NCBI GenBank assembly: GCA_017473115.1
Contig: JAFUNC010000007.1
Location: 1-64,000, forward strand
Source: Lachnospiraceae bacterium
GTDB taxonomy: Bacteria > Bacillota > Clostridia > Lachnospirales > Lachnospiraceae
Direction of reading: 5' to 3'
DNA length: 64,000 nucleotides
Shown piece by piece: positions 17,869 to 25,465 of the stretch; position 1 is the stretch's first letter, and every line of letters begins with the position of its first letter. The notes under the pieces were generated by a model. It was not told the DNA's origin and searched no databases. It worked only from the letters and a program-made list of their open reading frames with translations. Position numbers and translations under genes: made by a program.

Positions 17869-18366
17869 TTATTCCTCTGCCAACTGAATACGTAATTTGC
17901 GTATTCCCCGATACAGCCTGCTTTTTACCGTGTTTAAATTCTCGCCGAGAATTTCTGCTATTTCATTTAAGGATTTGTCTTCAAAGAAACGTAACTGAAT
18001 CACTGCCTTATCCTCTGCATTCAAAGAATCCAGTGCTTCTTTTAAATCAATATCTTCATACACATCTTCCCTGCCCTGTTCCACCGGCATTTCATCCAGA
18101 GAAATGACCTGTGGTCCTTTCTTTTTACAGAAACGGAAGATTTCATTCAACATAATTCTGTATATCCATGTGCCGGCAAATTCCACATTTCGCAGCGACT
18201 TACTGTTTCGGATGGCTTTATAAGCCCCATTCTGTACAATATCTGCGGCATCGGCCTCATTTTTTACATAACTGAATGCCAGGCGGAAATAACGGTCATA
18301 ATTTTCAAGAAGCACCGTCTCCACCGTCTTCTCTTTTGTATTCTCTTTTCCGGAAAAGGACTGCAA
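17869..18366 (-). CDS. ECF-type RNA polymerase sigma factor (SigV-like)
   Basis: About 165 residues with sigma region 2 (LLENYDRYFRLAFSYVKNEADAADIVQNGAYKAI...) and region 4 (DKAVIQLRFFEDKSLNEIAEILGENLNTVKSRLYRGIRKLR). Paired with the RsiV-like gene immediately downstream, it probably controls an envelope-stress or lysozyme response. The strong AAAGGAGG lies 8 nt before a TTG (18366), which I take as the start; a GTG at 18375 would sit on top of the ribosome site. A candidate ECF promoter upstream suggests autoregulation. Confidence 0.9.
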   Translation of the reverse strand: MQSFSGKENTKEKTVETVLLENYDRYFRLAFSYVKNEADAADIVQNGAYKAIRNSKSLRNVEFAGTWIYRIMLNEIFRFCKKKGPQVISLDEMPVEQGREDVYEDIDLKEALDSLNAEDKAVIQLRFFEDKSLNEIAEILGENLNTVKSRLYRGIRKLRIQLAEE

Positions 18367-18400
18367 GGAATTCACCTCCTTTGTGCTCCTTATACATATT

Positions 18401-18429
18401 AGAATCCAATTATATTAAAAAAGTTTCAA
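18401..18429 (-). promoter_or_regulatory. Candidate ECF-type autoregulatory promoter
   Basis: On the minus strand TGAAAC followed by a T-run resembles the -35 element of SigV/SigW-type sigmas. Sixteen bases later is GATTCT, a possible -10 element, although it does not match the CGTC form known for B. subtilis SigV. Confidence 0.4.
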
Positions 18430-18487
18430 ACAGATTGCTTTTATTTAAGCCGGACGAATGCAAACAATATCCCGTCCGACAATTCTT

Positions 18488-19180
18488 TTACATCCACATC
18501 ACTGCAATGTTTACAATCCCAACCGTTAAAATACCTGCTACGGAAACGGCTACCGTTCCCATAGCCGCGTACACTTCTCCCAACTCTACCAATCTGCCGC
18601 ATCCCACACCGTGAGATGCCGCTCCGATTCCTAACCCCTGCGCAACGGGATCCGTAATTTTGAAGACTTTTAAAAGTCCCGGACCTACCACGGCTCCAAG
18701 AATTCCTGCAATGGTGAGTCCTACAATGGTGATGGCTCCGATTCCGCCCAGTTCTTCCGTAATCGGCAAAGCAAAGGCCAGTGTAACGGATTTCGATAGC
18801 AAGGAACGGATAATCGTTTCATCCAATTGTAACCAGTAAAAACTTCCCAACATAATCATAAGATGGGCAATACAGCCGGCCAACACGGACACCACAACCG
18901 TAGCAGGATTCTTTTTCAATACTTCAAACTGCTTATACAGCGGTATTGCAAGACAAACCGTTGCCGGTTGTATGAAATATGTAATATATTTTGCTCCGTA
19001 ATCATAAGTTTCATAATCAATTTTAAATACTTTTAAAAATAAAATAATCAGGAACATTGCAATAATCAAAGGACTTAAAAAAGCCTTTTTAAACTTCTGT
19101 TGAACGGCCACACCCACTGCGTATGCAGCCACACTGAGAGTAAATCCAAACAACAATGATTCCGAGAAAAACTCATTCAT
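18488..19180 (-). CDS. lrgB: LrgB/CidB family membrane protein
   Basis: A 230-residue integral membrane protein of the LrgB family, which works with LrgA in holin-like control of murein hydrolase activity and, in some species, in pyruvate or metabolite transport. Several hydrophobic helices and the family signature ALPITEELGGIGAITI...GIGAASHGVGCGRLVE are visible. The start MNEFFSESLLFG (19180) has GAGAGGAGG upstream and overlaps the end of lrgA by 8 bp. The longer frame upstream is the lrgA region read in another frame. Confidence 0.92.
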   Translation of the reverse strand: MNEFFSESLLFGFTLSVAAYAVGVAVQQKFKKAFLSPLIIAMFLIILFLKVFKIDYETYDYGAKYITYFIQPATVCLAIPLYKQFEVLKKNPATVVVSVLAGCIAHLMIMLGSFYWLQLDETIIRSLLSKSVTLAFALPITEELGGIGAITIVGLTIAGILGAVVGPGLLKVFKITDPVAQGLGIGAASHGVGCGRLVELGEVYAAMGTVAVSVAGILTVGIVNIAVMWM

Positions 19181-19565
19181 TTGTTTTTCCTCCTCTCTCA
19201 GCCGCTTTTGCCGCCTTACGCTGTTTCCCGTTAATAAATAATTGCGCAACACCGCCGGTAACCACCATAACCACCAGCGTAGATACAATGGTAAGAATTA
19301 CGATGGCAATCACATTCTCACCCAGCAAACTCATAGAGTCCATAAGGCTGACACAATTGGATATAAAAAGAAAAGGCAGGATAGCCAGAAAGAAGTTGCC
19401 GGCACCCTCCACATATTTTAATTTTAAAATTCCCGTTAAAAGCAACAGAAATAAAAGCACCAGTCCGTAGATGCTTCCCGGAATGGGTAACGGAATGATT
19501 TGTGATAAAATTTCCCCAATTAAAGTCACGGCAAAAATGACGCCGGTCTGGAATAAATATTTCAT
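19173..19565 (-). CDS. lrgA: LrgA/CidA family holin-like protein
   Basis: A 130-residue protein with four hydrophobic helices. GEILSQIIPLPIPGSIYGLVLLFLLLL contains the P-L-P-I-P-G-S motif of LrgA/CidA. GAAGGAG precedes ATG 19565. The C-terminal basic tail (NGKQRKAAKAAERGGK) is cytoplasmic. It is translationally coupled to lrgB. The 245 bp upstream hold no gene; no LytS/LytR-type regulator is adjacent. Confidence 0.92.
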   Translation of the reverse strand: MKYLFQTGVIFAVTLIGEILSQIIPLPIPGSIYGLVLLFLLLLTGILKLKYVEGAGNFFLAILPFLFISNCVSLMDSMSLLGENVIAIVILTIVSTLVVMVVTGGVAQLFINGKQRKAAKAAERGGKTNE

Positions 19566-19738
19566 AATAAAACGCTCCTTCTTCATCGCACCCATTTTAC
19601 TTTTTTATAAAGTCTTTGTCTATATCATTTATTGAAATACCAAATTTTATCTCCGATATATGTCGCACTGTTCTGTATGGCGAAATATGGTATATGCTTG
19701 GATTTTTGGAAAATTTTTTATTTATTTTGAAAAACGCC

Positions 19739-19767
19739 TTGACTTTTCCCCATGGCTTTGGTAATAT
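19739..19767 (+). promoter_or_regulatory. Sigma-A promoter for the tRNA-Leu genes
   Basis: TTGACT, a 17-bp spacer and TAATAT, ending about 43 nt before the first tRNA-Leu. Confidence 0.7.
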
Positions 19768-19810
19768 TGAAAAGTCGCAAAGATAAGTAGAGATACTTAT
19801 GATAAGATAT

Positions 19811-19894
19811 GCGGGGATGCTGGAATTGGCAGACAGGCTAGACTAAGGATCTAGTGTTGGCAACGACGTGAGGGTTCAAGTCCCTTTTCCCGCA
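19811..19894 (+). tRNA. tRNA-Leu (anticodon AAG)
   Basis: A class II tRNA with a long variable arm. The acceptor stem GCGGGGA pairs with TTCCCGC. The anticodon stem CTAGA/TCTAG encloses CTAAGGA, so the anticodon is AAG. T-arm GGGTTCAAGTCCC is present. No CCA is encoded. Confidence 0.95.
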
Positions 19895-19900
19895 TTAAAG

Positions 19901-19928
19901 AACCGAAGAATTATTCTTCGGTTTTTTT
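19901..19928 (+). terminator. Rho-independent terminator between the two tRNA-Leu genes
   Basis: AACCGAAGAAT pairs with ATTCTTCGGTT-type sequence, then TTTTTTT. Some read-through, or a separate promoter, is needed for the second tRNA. Confidence 0.8.
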
Positions 19929-19940
19929 AAAAAATAAAAC

Positions 19941-20023
19941 GCAGGAGTGGCGGAATGGCAGACGCGCACGGTTCAGGTCCGTGTGTTGGCAACAACATGA
20001 GGGTTCAAGTCCCTTCTCCTGCA
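19941..20023 (+). tRNA. tRNA-Leu (anticodon CAG)
   Basis: Acceptor stem GCAGGAG pairs with CTCCTGC. Anticodon stem CACGG/CCGTG encloses TTCAGGT, so the anticodon is CAG. It has a long variable arm and lies 46 bp after the first tRNA-Leu. Confidence 0.95.
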
Positions 20024-20026
20024 TAA

Positions 20027-20071
20027 AAAACAACTACGGTTTTCATAATGTACCGTAGTTGTTTTATTTTT
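20027..20071 (+). terminator. Terminator after the tRNA-Leu pair
   Basis: AAAACAACTACGGT pairs with ACCGTAGTTGTTTT, followed by ATTTTT. The stem is symmetric enough to stop transcripts from the minus strand as well. Confidence 0.8.
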
Positions 20072-20129
20072 ACCCTTTAGTTGCCCGGATTTACCCCAGC
20101 AACAACCTTATTACAAACTACCTTCCACT

Positions 20130-20651
20130 CTATCGAAACAATCTCATAAATTCGCCATCCACTATAAAAGATATTTTTTCAATTATGTAGTTTGTCAATG
20201 TATCCACCGTTTTCAGCCAAACAAGACCAACAATATCATCATCAAAATTAATCTTCTCAGGTTTATTATCACTGGATATCTCCGTTACAGTTCCATTCTC
20301 GTCCACATAATATGTAATCGAAAAACAATCTTCTTCTACTGTAAGGAGTTCATACCGTGCTATAAAATGAATGGTTACTTCGCCACTAGTTCCAGCTATC
20401 GGTTGAAACTCCCAATAATCGTATCGGTCATAAAAGCAATTATATATATCCCATTCCACTTCTACTAACACATTATTATTACTTAATTCATATATCCAAT
20501 CAGATGCAAAACTATCACCCGCCGGCAAATAGAATGTTATACCTTTACTCTCTTCAGTTTTTTTAGTCACTACACAAGCAATCAACACAATCGTTATCAT
20601 ACAAAGAACTAGTATAATAATTACCTGCATAGCATTCTTTTTTTTCTTCAT
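20130..20651 (-). CDS. Membrane-anchored chagasin-like protein, copy 2 (putative cysteine peptidase inhibitor)
   Basis: 173 residues: a basic start and one N-terminal membrane segment (residues about 9-28), then a beta-rich domain. The pattern ITFYLPAGDSFASDWIYEL..., RYDYWEFQPIAGTSGEVTIH and CFSITYYV follows the strand order of chagasin (MEROPS I42): LPxNPTTGxxW-like, then the F-V-A-G-x-L-x-F-like strand, then the last strand. The NPTTG loop itself is not conserved, so this is an inference from pattern. It is clearly paralogous to the product of 21348-21866, sharing YDYW, FSITYYV and EKINFDDD. It lies 24 bp after the truncated peptidase cassette. With the positive charges at the N-terminus, the domain should be outside the cell. 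Confidence 0.7.
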   Translation of the reverse strand: MKKKKNAMQVIIILVLCMITIVLIACVVTKKTEESKGITFYLPAGDSFASDWIYELSNNNVLVEVEWDIYNCFYDRYDYWEFQPIAGTSGEVTIHFIARYELLTVEEDCFSITYYVDENGTVTEISSDNKPEKINFDDDIVGLVWLKTVDTLTNYIIEKISFIVDGEFMRLFR

Positions 20652-20675
20652 AATGTCAATTTCACCACTCCTTAA

Positions 20676-21170
20676 TTACTCAAATATAATGGTTCTGCTT
20701 CCTTTTGTATTCTGAACATAAAAATCATTAAGGCTGGTTGTTGCCTCAAAGGACCATGTTGATATAATCAACGTATTTTCTCCTGTAATGGTATCTTGGT
20801 GAATTCCTGTAATCGTCACAAAATGCGAACCTAAGACATCAGACAAATTCACATTAACACCGTAATGTTGCACCTCTGAATTTAAATTAGTAGCAAATAT
20901 AACCGGAACATCTTTCTCCAATGAGGCGGCTATCTTATTTGCTATTTCCGTCGGTTCATAGACTAACATATTATACTTCACATATTCGCCACCAATATCA
21001 TTTCCACTGTTACTCAAATGCTCATTCAGTTCTTTTACCAACCAATCAGCCCATATACCAAAAGTTCCGTCTCCTTCTGTAATCCACATGGAAAAATCAT
21101 ATCCGGCACCACTGATTTGCTCATAAAGAGTTGTATCTTTACCATAATATGATCCCCCTTGCATTTCCAT
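20676..21170 (-). pseudogene. Truncated second copy of the peptidase C-terminal domain (no catalytic Cys)
   Basis: A 164-codon frame matching only the last half of the peptidase domain encoded at 21883-25227. Shared blocks include KDVPVIF.TN..S.V..YG.NVN, then LG.H.VT.TGI..D.ITGE.TLIISTWSF and LN..Y...GS...I.E at the end. The histidine region is kept (GSHFVTITG), but the Cys-containing block (GGCGVIAS in the full gene) has no counterpart. There is no signal peptide, and I see no Shine-Dalgarno sequence before the first ATG. It is followed by its own inhibitor paralogue, as the full-length gene is. I read it as a silent or orphan cassette left by duplication; a short expressed protein is not excluded. 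Confidence 0.65.
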
Positions 21171-21281
21171 TTACTATTTTCTTTAACAAATATAATTTTC
21201 CAATATACAGTCGCTTCGTAGATTAAGTAGTGCTAGAATTAATATTGCAAATAAAATATAGTATTCTTTTTTTGTTTACTT

Positions 21282-21320
21282 CAAGGCCGTTGCCTTAGTT
21301 AAACTAAAGCAACAACCTTG
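21282..21320 (-). repeat. Uninterrupted 18-bp RNA hairpin after inhibitor copy 1
   Basis: On the minus strand the 39-nt segment folds into 18 consecutive pairs (three of them G-U) around a 3-nt TTA loop. On the plus strand the G-U positions become C-A mismatches, so the structure belongs to the minus-strand transcript. No T-run follows, so it is not a standard terminator. Confidence 0.65.
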
Positions 21321-21347
21321 AAATCAAAAATATTAATAGCAATAATT

Positions 21348-21866
21348 TTATTTAAAAATACTAACTAAAAAATAGAATAAATCAACTATTATTACAAAAA
21401 GATTACTAATATGTATAAAACAAAAGTCACTAAATTTTAGCATTAATAATCCCAAAGTATCATCATCAAAATTAATCTTTTCCAACTTATTATTGCTGGT
21501 TATTTCAGTAATCTGATAGTCTTCATTCACATAATATGTAATCGAAAAACTGTCTTCTTTTACTTCTTCTGTTTGATACTGTGCAATGAAATATATAGTT
21601 ACCTCACCGCTGTTTATCGGTTCAAACATCCAATAATCATAATATTTAGATACAGAACGATAGCGTCTGCTTTCAACTTCTTTTAGAATTCCCGAATCAC
21701 TCAACTCATAATTCCAATTAGATGCATACGAAGTACTTCTTGGCAGATAAAAAGTCAGGCTTTTTTTATCTTTTGCCATACTTGACTGGCCATATATTAT
21801 GAGTATACCAATCCCAAGCAATAAAATTATGATTATAATAGCAATATATCTTTTTTTCTTTCTCAT
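21348..21866 (-). CDS. Membrane-anchored chagasin-like protein, copy 1 (putative inhibitor of the upstream peptidase)
   Basis: About 172 residues. A very basic start (MRKKKRY) and a single membrane helix (IAIIIIILLLGIGILIIYG) are followed by the same beta-rich domain as copy 2: LTFYLPRSTSYASNWNYEL, then YYDYWMFEPINSGEVTIYF and FSITYYVNE. A second hydrophobic stretch ends the protein (HISNLFVIIVDLFYFLVSIFK), so it may be anchored at both ends, unlike copy 2. The start at 21866 has GAGGAA six nt upstream; an ATG at 21878 lies 4 nt after the peptidase stop but without a ribosome site. The near-overlap with the peptidase gene implies co-expression, as with staphopain and staphostatin pairs. Confidence 0.75.
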   Translation of the reverse strand: MRKKKRYIAIIIIILLLGIGILIIYGQSSMAKDKKSLTFYLPRSTSYASNWNYELSDSGILKEVESRRYRSVSKYYDYWMFEPINSGEVTIYFIAQYQTEEVKEDSFSITYYVNEDYQITEITSNNKLEKINFDDDTLGLLMLKFSDFCFIHISNLFVIIVDLFYFLVSIFK

Positions 21867-21882
21867 AAATTTCCTCATCTTA

Positions 21883-24800
21883 CTATTCTAATATAAATAC
21901 TTTGCTTCCTATACTTTTCTCTGCATACATTTCGTTTAAACTAAAAGATGCCATAAAAGACCACGTTGATATTATAAGCGTTGTCTCTCCTGTTATCGAA
22001 TCTATACAAATGCCCGTAACTGTAACATAATGTGTCCCTAATTCTTTAGAGCGATTCACATTAATTCCATAACATTTTACTTGTGAAAAAATATTCGTCA
22101 AAAAAATCACAGGAACATCTTTCCTTATAGAATTATATATCTCCTCTTCTATTTCTTCTTGCCCACTAATTATAATATCATACTTTTCAACACTCAATTC
22201 ATCATAATTACCTTCTGTAATATATTTATCAAACGCTGATTCCACCATTCCAGGTAAACATCCCCAGGTTCCTGTATTATCTGTAATTAAATCTGACAAC
22301 ATAATTCCAGTTTCACTGAAATCTTCATAGGGATAATAACCTGCATGTTTCATAGTAAGCATTAGCGGTGTCTGCACATCAATAGGTGTTAAATAATCTT
22401 TGGAATACTGTCTTATAAACTCATCATATTCTTCAAATGAAATATACTCACCTGCTGTATCAACATCCGTCAAATTTAATCCCCTATATTTCTGCCAATA
22501 TAATAAATTATCACAACTTGCTATAACACCGCAGCCACCGTTTTCAAGTTGTAAACTAACTAAATCACTTCTGTTAGGATGATTTGCATCGTAAAACCAA
22601 CCTTGTCTTCCACCATAATAAAAGTTCGGTTCATCAATATCATCCGGTGTATCAATCTTTATGTAATCATTGGAAATCTCTACTTTCTTCACGTTCGATA
22701 CCAACGGATCGGAAGGTGCATATCTTGTTTCGTCTTCCTTTAATACGCCCACTATTTCTTCAGTGTCTAAATATCCGTCAAGATCACCGTCTTTCTCTTT
22801 CGGGTCGGATATCATAACAAAGTATTCTATTTCCTGCTGTGCTCCGGTAGCATCATACACCACCTTATGTCTTACCTTGGGATCAATTTCTACTCCATCC
22901 AACAAATCATCTTCATCCATATCCGGATTAGTCGGATTGGTAAAAATGGTAGCACCGTTCTGTATGCGAATCCCTACAACCTCATAAACATCGTATAATT
23001 TATCTCCATCCGTATCCGTGGTATCAATCCCCATGCTGATATCTTCATATATCCCCTCTAATTCACCGGATTTATAGGCTTTAAAGAACTCTCCTCCGGT
23101 CACATCGGCAATTCTCTGTAATTCAGCATCATAACTACTATTTCCCAACCCAATGGTATATACTTTGATTTTAGCATCAACAATATCTGCTAATATCGCT
23201 TCATCTGCAGTTGCATTACCATCCGAAAGCAGTACAATCTTTTTGACAGCCTCATTGCTACAATTATTTAAAACATTCAAAGATTCCTGTAACGCCGCAT
23301 TGAAATCCGTTCCGCCTGAATTATAGAATTTTGCCGCCTCTTTCAATAGCGTTGACTTACTATCTGTTAATTCGCACTGAACCTCAGCAAAACTTTCAAA
23401 GGTAATAATTGCGGTTTTATCACCTTCTTCCATTGCGTAAATAAAATGTCTTATCGCATCATATCTATCACAATCATTTGTCTGTTGCATATTAGATGTA
23501 TCAAAATAACTGGTTATGGGATCATATGTATCCATACTTCCGGAACAATCCACTGCTAAAACGGTATACGTTGACTTCTCATTTTCAGTATTACTATAAT
23601 CCAACTGCATATTCCACGCTTCAAACCATTCTGCTTTATCTACAACCATATATCTGCTGAAATGCGTGGTTTCCGTACTGATAATGCCATTTACAGCATC
23701 ATATTTCGTATCCATTTCCACAAAAGTACAATTTTCTTCATCATACCATAAGATAATATAGTCTTCCACCGATTTATTTCCCAGTCCATCCATATTCATC
23801 TTAAATGAAATGGTCGCAGTATCAAAGTCTGATTCCGTCTCAATGGAGAATGGTTCATCCACGATTCCAATCACACCTTCACAGATCGGATCCATACCGT
23901 GCATCCCCTCAATCCATGTAGTTTCTTCTACATTTCCGGTAGCGTTTAGAGTAACTTTTACTTTCTCAATATACAAATCATCTTTAGAGGTTTCGTATAC
24001 ATAATCCTGCATAATTTTTTCATCACAATCAAGAATGGAATCTCCATCCGTATCCTGTACAAGAGGCGAAGTTCCTAACTTAATTTCATCACCATCTGAT
24101 AATCCTTCATCGTCTGTATCTCCCTTTAATGGATTAGAATCATGAATATTCACTTCTTCTCCATCTGTCAGCAAGTCACTGTCACAATCCGCCTCCCACG
24201 GATGCGTACCCACTTCATATTCCTTGCTATTATTCAACCCGTCTTTATCAAAATCATATTCACCGTCCGACATACCTTCTCCCGTAGTATCGTATATAAG
24301 ACAGTCCGTACCTGCGATAAAGAATTCATACCCATCCGGCAGTTTATCTCCGTCAGTATCTGCTAAATTCATATCACTACCCAAAAACTCTTCTATACAA
24401 TCCGGTAGCCAGTCACCATCCGTATCCATCAGATACTGCCAATTGACAAAATCATTGATAAAATCCGGAATTCCATCCCCGTCACTGTCCGGAAGATATC
24501 CCCACTCCGCATATGGAATGTGAAACTTTTCTGAAACATTTCCGACAAATTTTGCCATCTCATTGCCGGTATTCACATTTACATTCGGACAGTTAAACGT
24601 AATTTTATTGGCAATGATAATTACACTGTTTAAATTAAGATTTTGTCCTGTAACAACAACCTCTCCAAACGGTGCATATACCAAACCGTTTAAATTAACA
24701 TTCTGACTGTCAACCACAATATCACCATACTTTGAAAAGATAACGGAGTTATTGGAATTCTTCACATCACCATCAAAAACAATATCTCCCACTGCCATAA

Positions 24801-25227
24801 AAGCATTATTAATATTGATGTTTCCTGTTAAACTAACATCACCATTTACTTCTGTTGCCTCGTTAATATTAATATTGGTTTCTTCCAGAACATAATCTTC
24901 CGGAATTTCATTCACATTGTTTCCCGAAAAGTATTGTGTTTCAATCTTTCCGGAAATATAAATCATTTCTTTGCCTGCACATTCTAACTTGGTTCCATTC
25001 ACATTAAAGTTTCCGCTTGACACAATCGTTCCATTTGTTGCTACACTTCCGTTTACGCAGAAGTTACCTGCATTTGCCGTAATTGCACCCTCTTCTTCTG
25101 ATGAAGCAAATAGAGTATACGGATATACCTCATTCGTATTTTCCGCATTCAGTGTCATCGGATGCAAAATCGGCATAGCGCATAATAAAAGTGCCGATAA
25201 GATACTAATAAATCTTTTGTGTTTCAT
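21883..25227 (-). CDS. Large secreted protein: calcium-binding repeats, VWA domain, C-terminal papain/C39-like peptidase
   Basis: 1,114 residues. A Sec signal peptide (MKHKRFISILSALLLCAMPI...LNAEN) is followed by an Asn/Gly-rich repetitive region to about residue 230 (NVNGS, NININEA, LTGNININ), probably a beta-solenoid. Next come about nine thrombospondin-type-3/EF-like calcium loops (D-x-D-G-D-x-x-P-D and variants, about residues 235-400), a VWA domain with MIDAS DCSGS at D560-S564, more calcium loops (DTDGDKLYD, KDGDLDGYLD), and a terminal peptidase-like domain with GGCGVIAS (Cys899) and GTHYVTVTG (His1066). The usual third Asp/Asn is not obvious; IISTWS occupies that place. No LPxTG anchor is present. 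GAAAGGAAGG precedes the ATG at 25227. It heads the peptidase/inhibitor locus. Confidence 0.85.
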   Translation of the reverse strand: MKHKRFISILSALLLCAMPILHPMTLNAENTNEVYPYTLFASSEEEGAITANAGNFCVNGSVATNGTIVSSGNFNVNGTKLECAGKEMIYISGKIETQYFSGNNVNEIPEDYVLEETNININEATEVNGDVSLTGNININNAFMAVGDIVFDGDVKNSNNSVIFSKYGDIVVDSQNVNLNGLVYAPFGEVVVTGQNLNLNSVIIIANKITFNCPNVNVNTGNEMAKFVGNVSEKFHIPYAEWGYLPDSDGDGIPDFINDFVNWQYLMDTDGDWLPDCIEEFLGSDMNLADTDGDKLPDGYEFFIAGTDCLIYDTTGEGMSDGEYDFDKDGLNNSKEYEVGTHPWEADCDSDLLTDGEEVNIHDSNPLKGDTDDEGLSDGDEIKLGTSPLVQDTDGDSILDCDEKIMQDYVYETSKDDLYIEKVKVTLNATGNVEETTWIEGMHGMDPICEGVIGIVDEPFSIETESDFDTATISFKMNMDGLGNKSVEDYIILWYDEENCTFVEMDTKYDAVNGIISTETTHFSRYMVVDKAEWFEAWNMQLDYSNTENEKSTYTVLAVDCSGSMDTYDPITSYFDTSNMQQTNDCDRYDAIRHFIYAMEEGDKTAIITFESFAEVQCELTDSKSTLLKEAAKFYNSGGTDFNAALQESLNVLNNCSNEAVKKIVLLSDGNATADEAILADIVDAKIKVYTIGLGNSSYDAELQRIADVTGGEFFKAYKSGELEGIYEDISMGIDTTDTDGDKLYDVYEVVGIRIQNGATIFTNPTNPDMDEDDLLDGVEIDPKVRHKVVYDATGAQQEIEYFVMISDPKEKDGDLDGYLDTEEIVGVLKEDETRYAPSDPLVSNVKKVEISNDYIKIDTPDDIDEPNFYYGGRQGWFYDANHPNRSDLVSLQLENGGCGVIASCDNLLYWQKYRGLNLTDVDTAGEYISFEEYDEFIRQYSKDYLTPIDVQTPLMLTMKHAGYYPYEDFSETGIMLSDLITDNTGTWGCLPGMVESAFDKYITEGNYDELSVEKYDIIISGQEEIEEEIYNSIRKDVPVIFLTNIFSQVKCYGINVNRSKELGTHYVTVTGICIDSITGETTLIISTWSFMASFSLNEMYAEKSIGSKVFILE

Positions 25228-25276
25228 AATTTTCCTTCCTTTCACACATTTAGAAATGCACAAACTATCACGCCCC

Positions 25277-25313
25277 AATCGTACAAACAACCTTCCGGCT
25301 TTTCAATACGATT
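25277..25313 (-). promoter_or_regulatory. Structured leader hairpin upstream of the secreted peptidase gene
   Basis: AATCGTA and TACGATT form a 7-bp stem that encloses a second small hairpin with a GGAA loop (AGCC..GGTT). It sits about 50-85 nt before the start codon. It matches no riboswitch consensus I know. Confidence 0.35.
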
Positions 25314-25407
25314 TGCATAAGTGCATGCCATTTTTCGATAAGTGGGCACTTTTTATCCTATAAAGTTATTTTTTGGAAAAAAGACACGATTTTTTTACAA
25401 TACATAT

Positions 25408-25437
25408 AAAAAGCCGCCGGCAAATGCCGACGACTTT
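25408..25437 (-). terminator. Rho-independent terminator after the DUF4011 helicase gene
   Basis: On the minus strand AAAGTCGTCGGCA pairs with TGCCGGCGGCTTT around a 2-nt loop, followed by a T-run. Confidence 0.85.
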
Positions 25438-25465
25438 AAAAATTTGTTTTTCTGTTATATTTTTG

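Noticed and set aside
19811..20023. Direct repeat of about 30 bp in two copies
   Set aside because: Explained by homology of the variable arm and T-arm of two adjacent tRNA-Leu genes.
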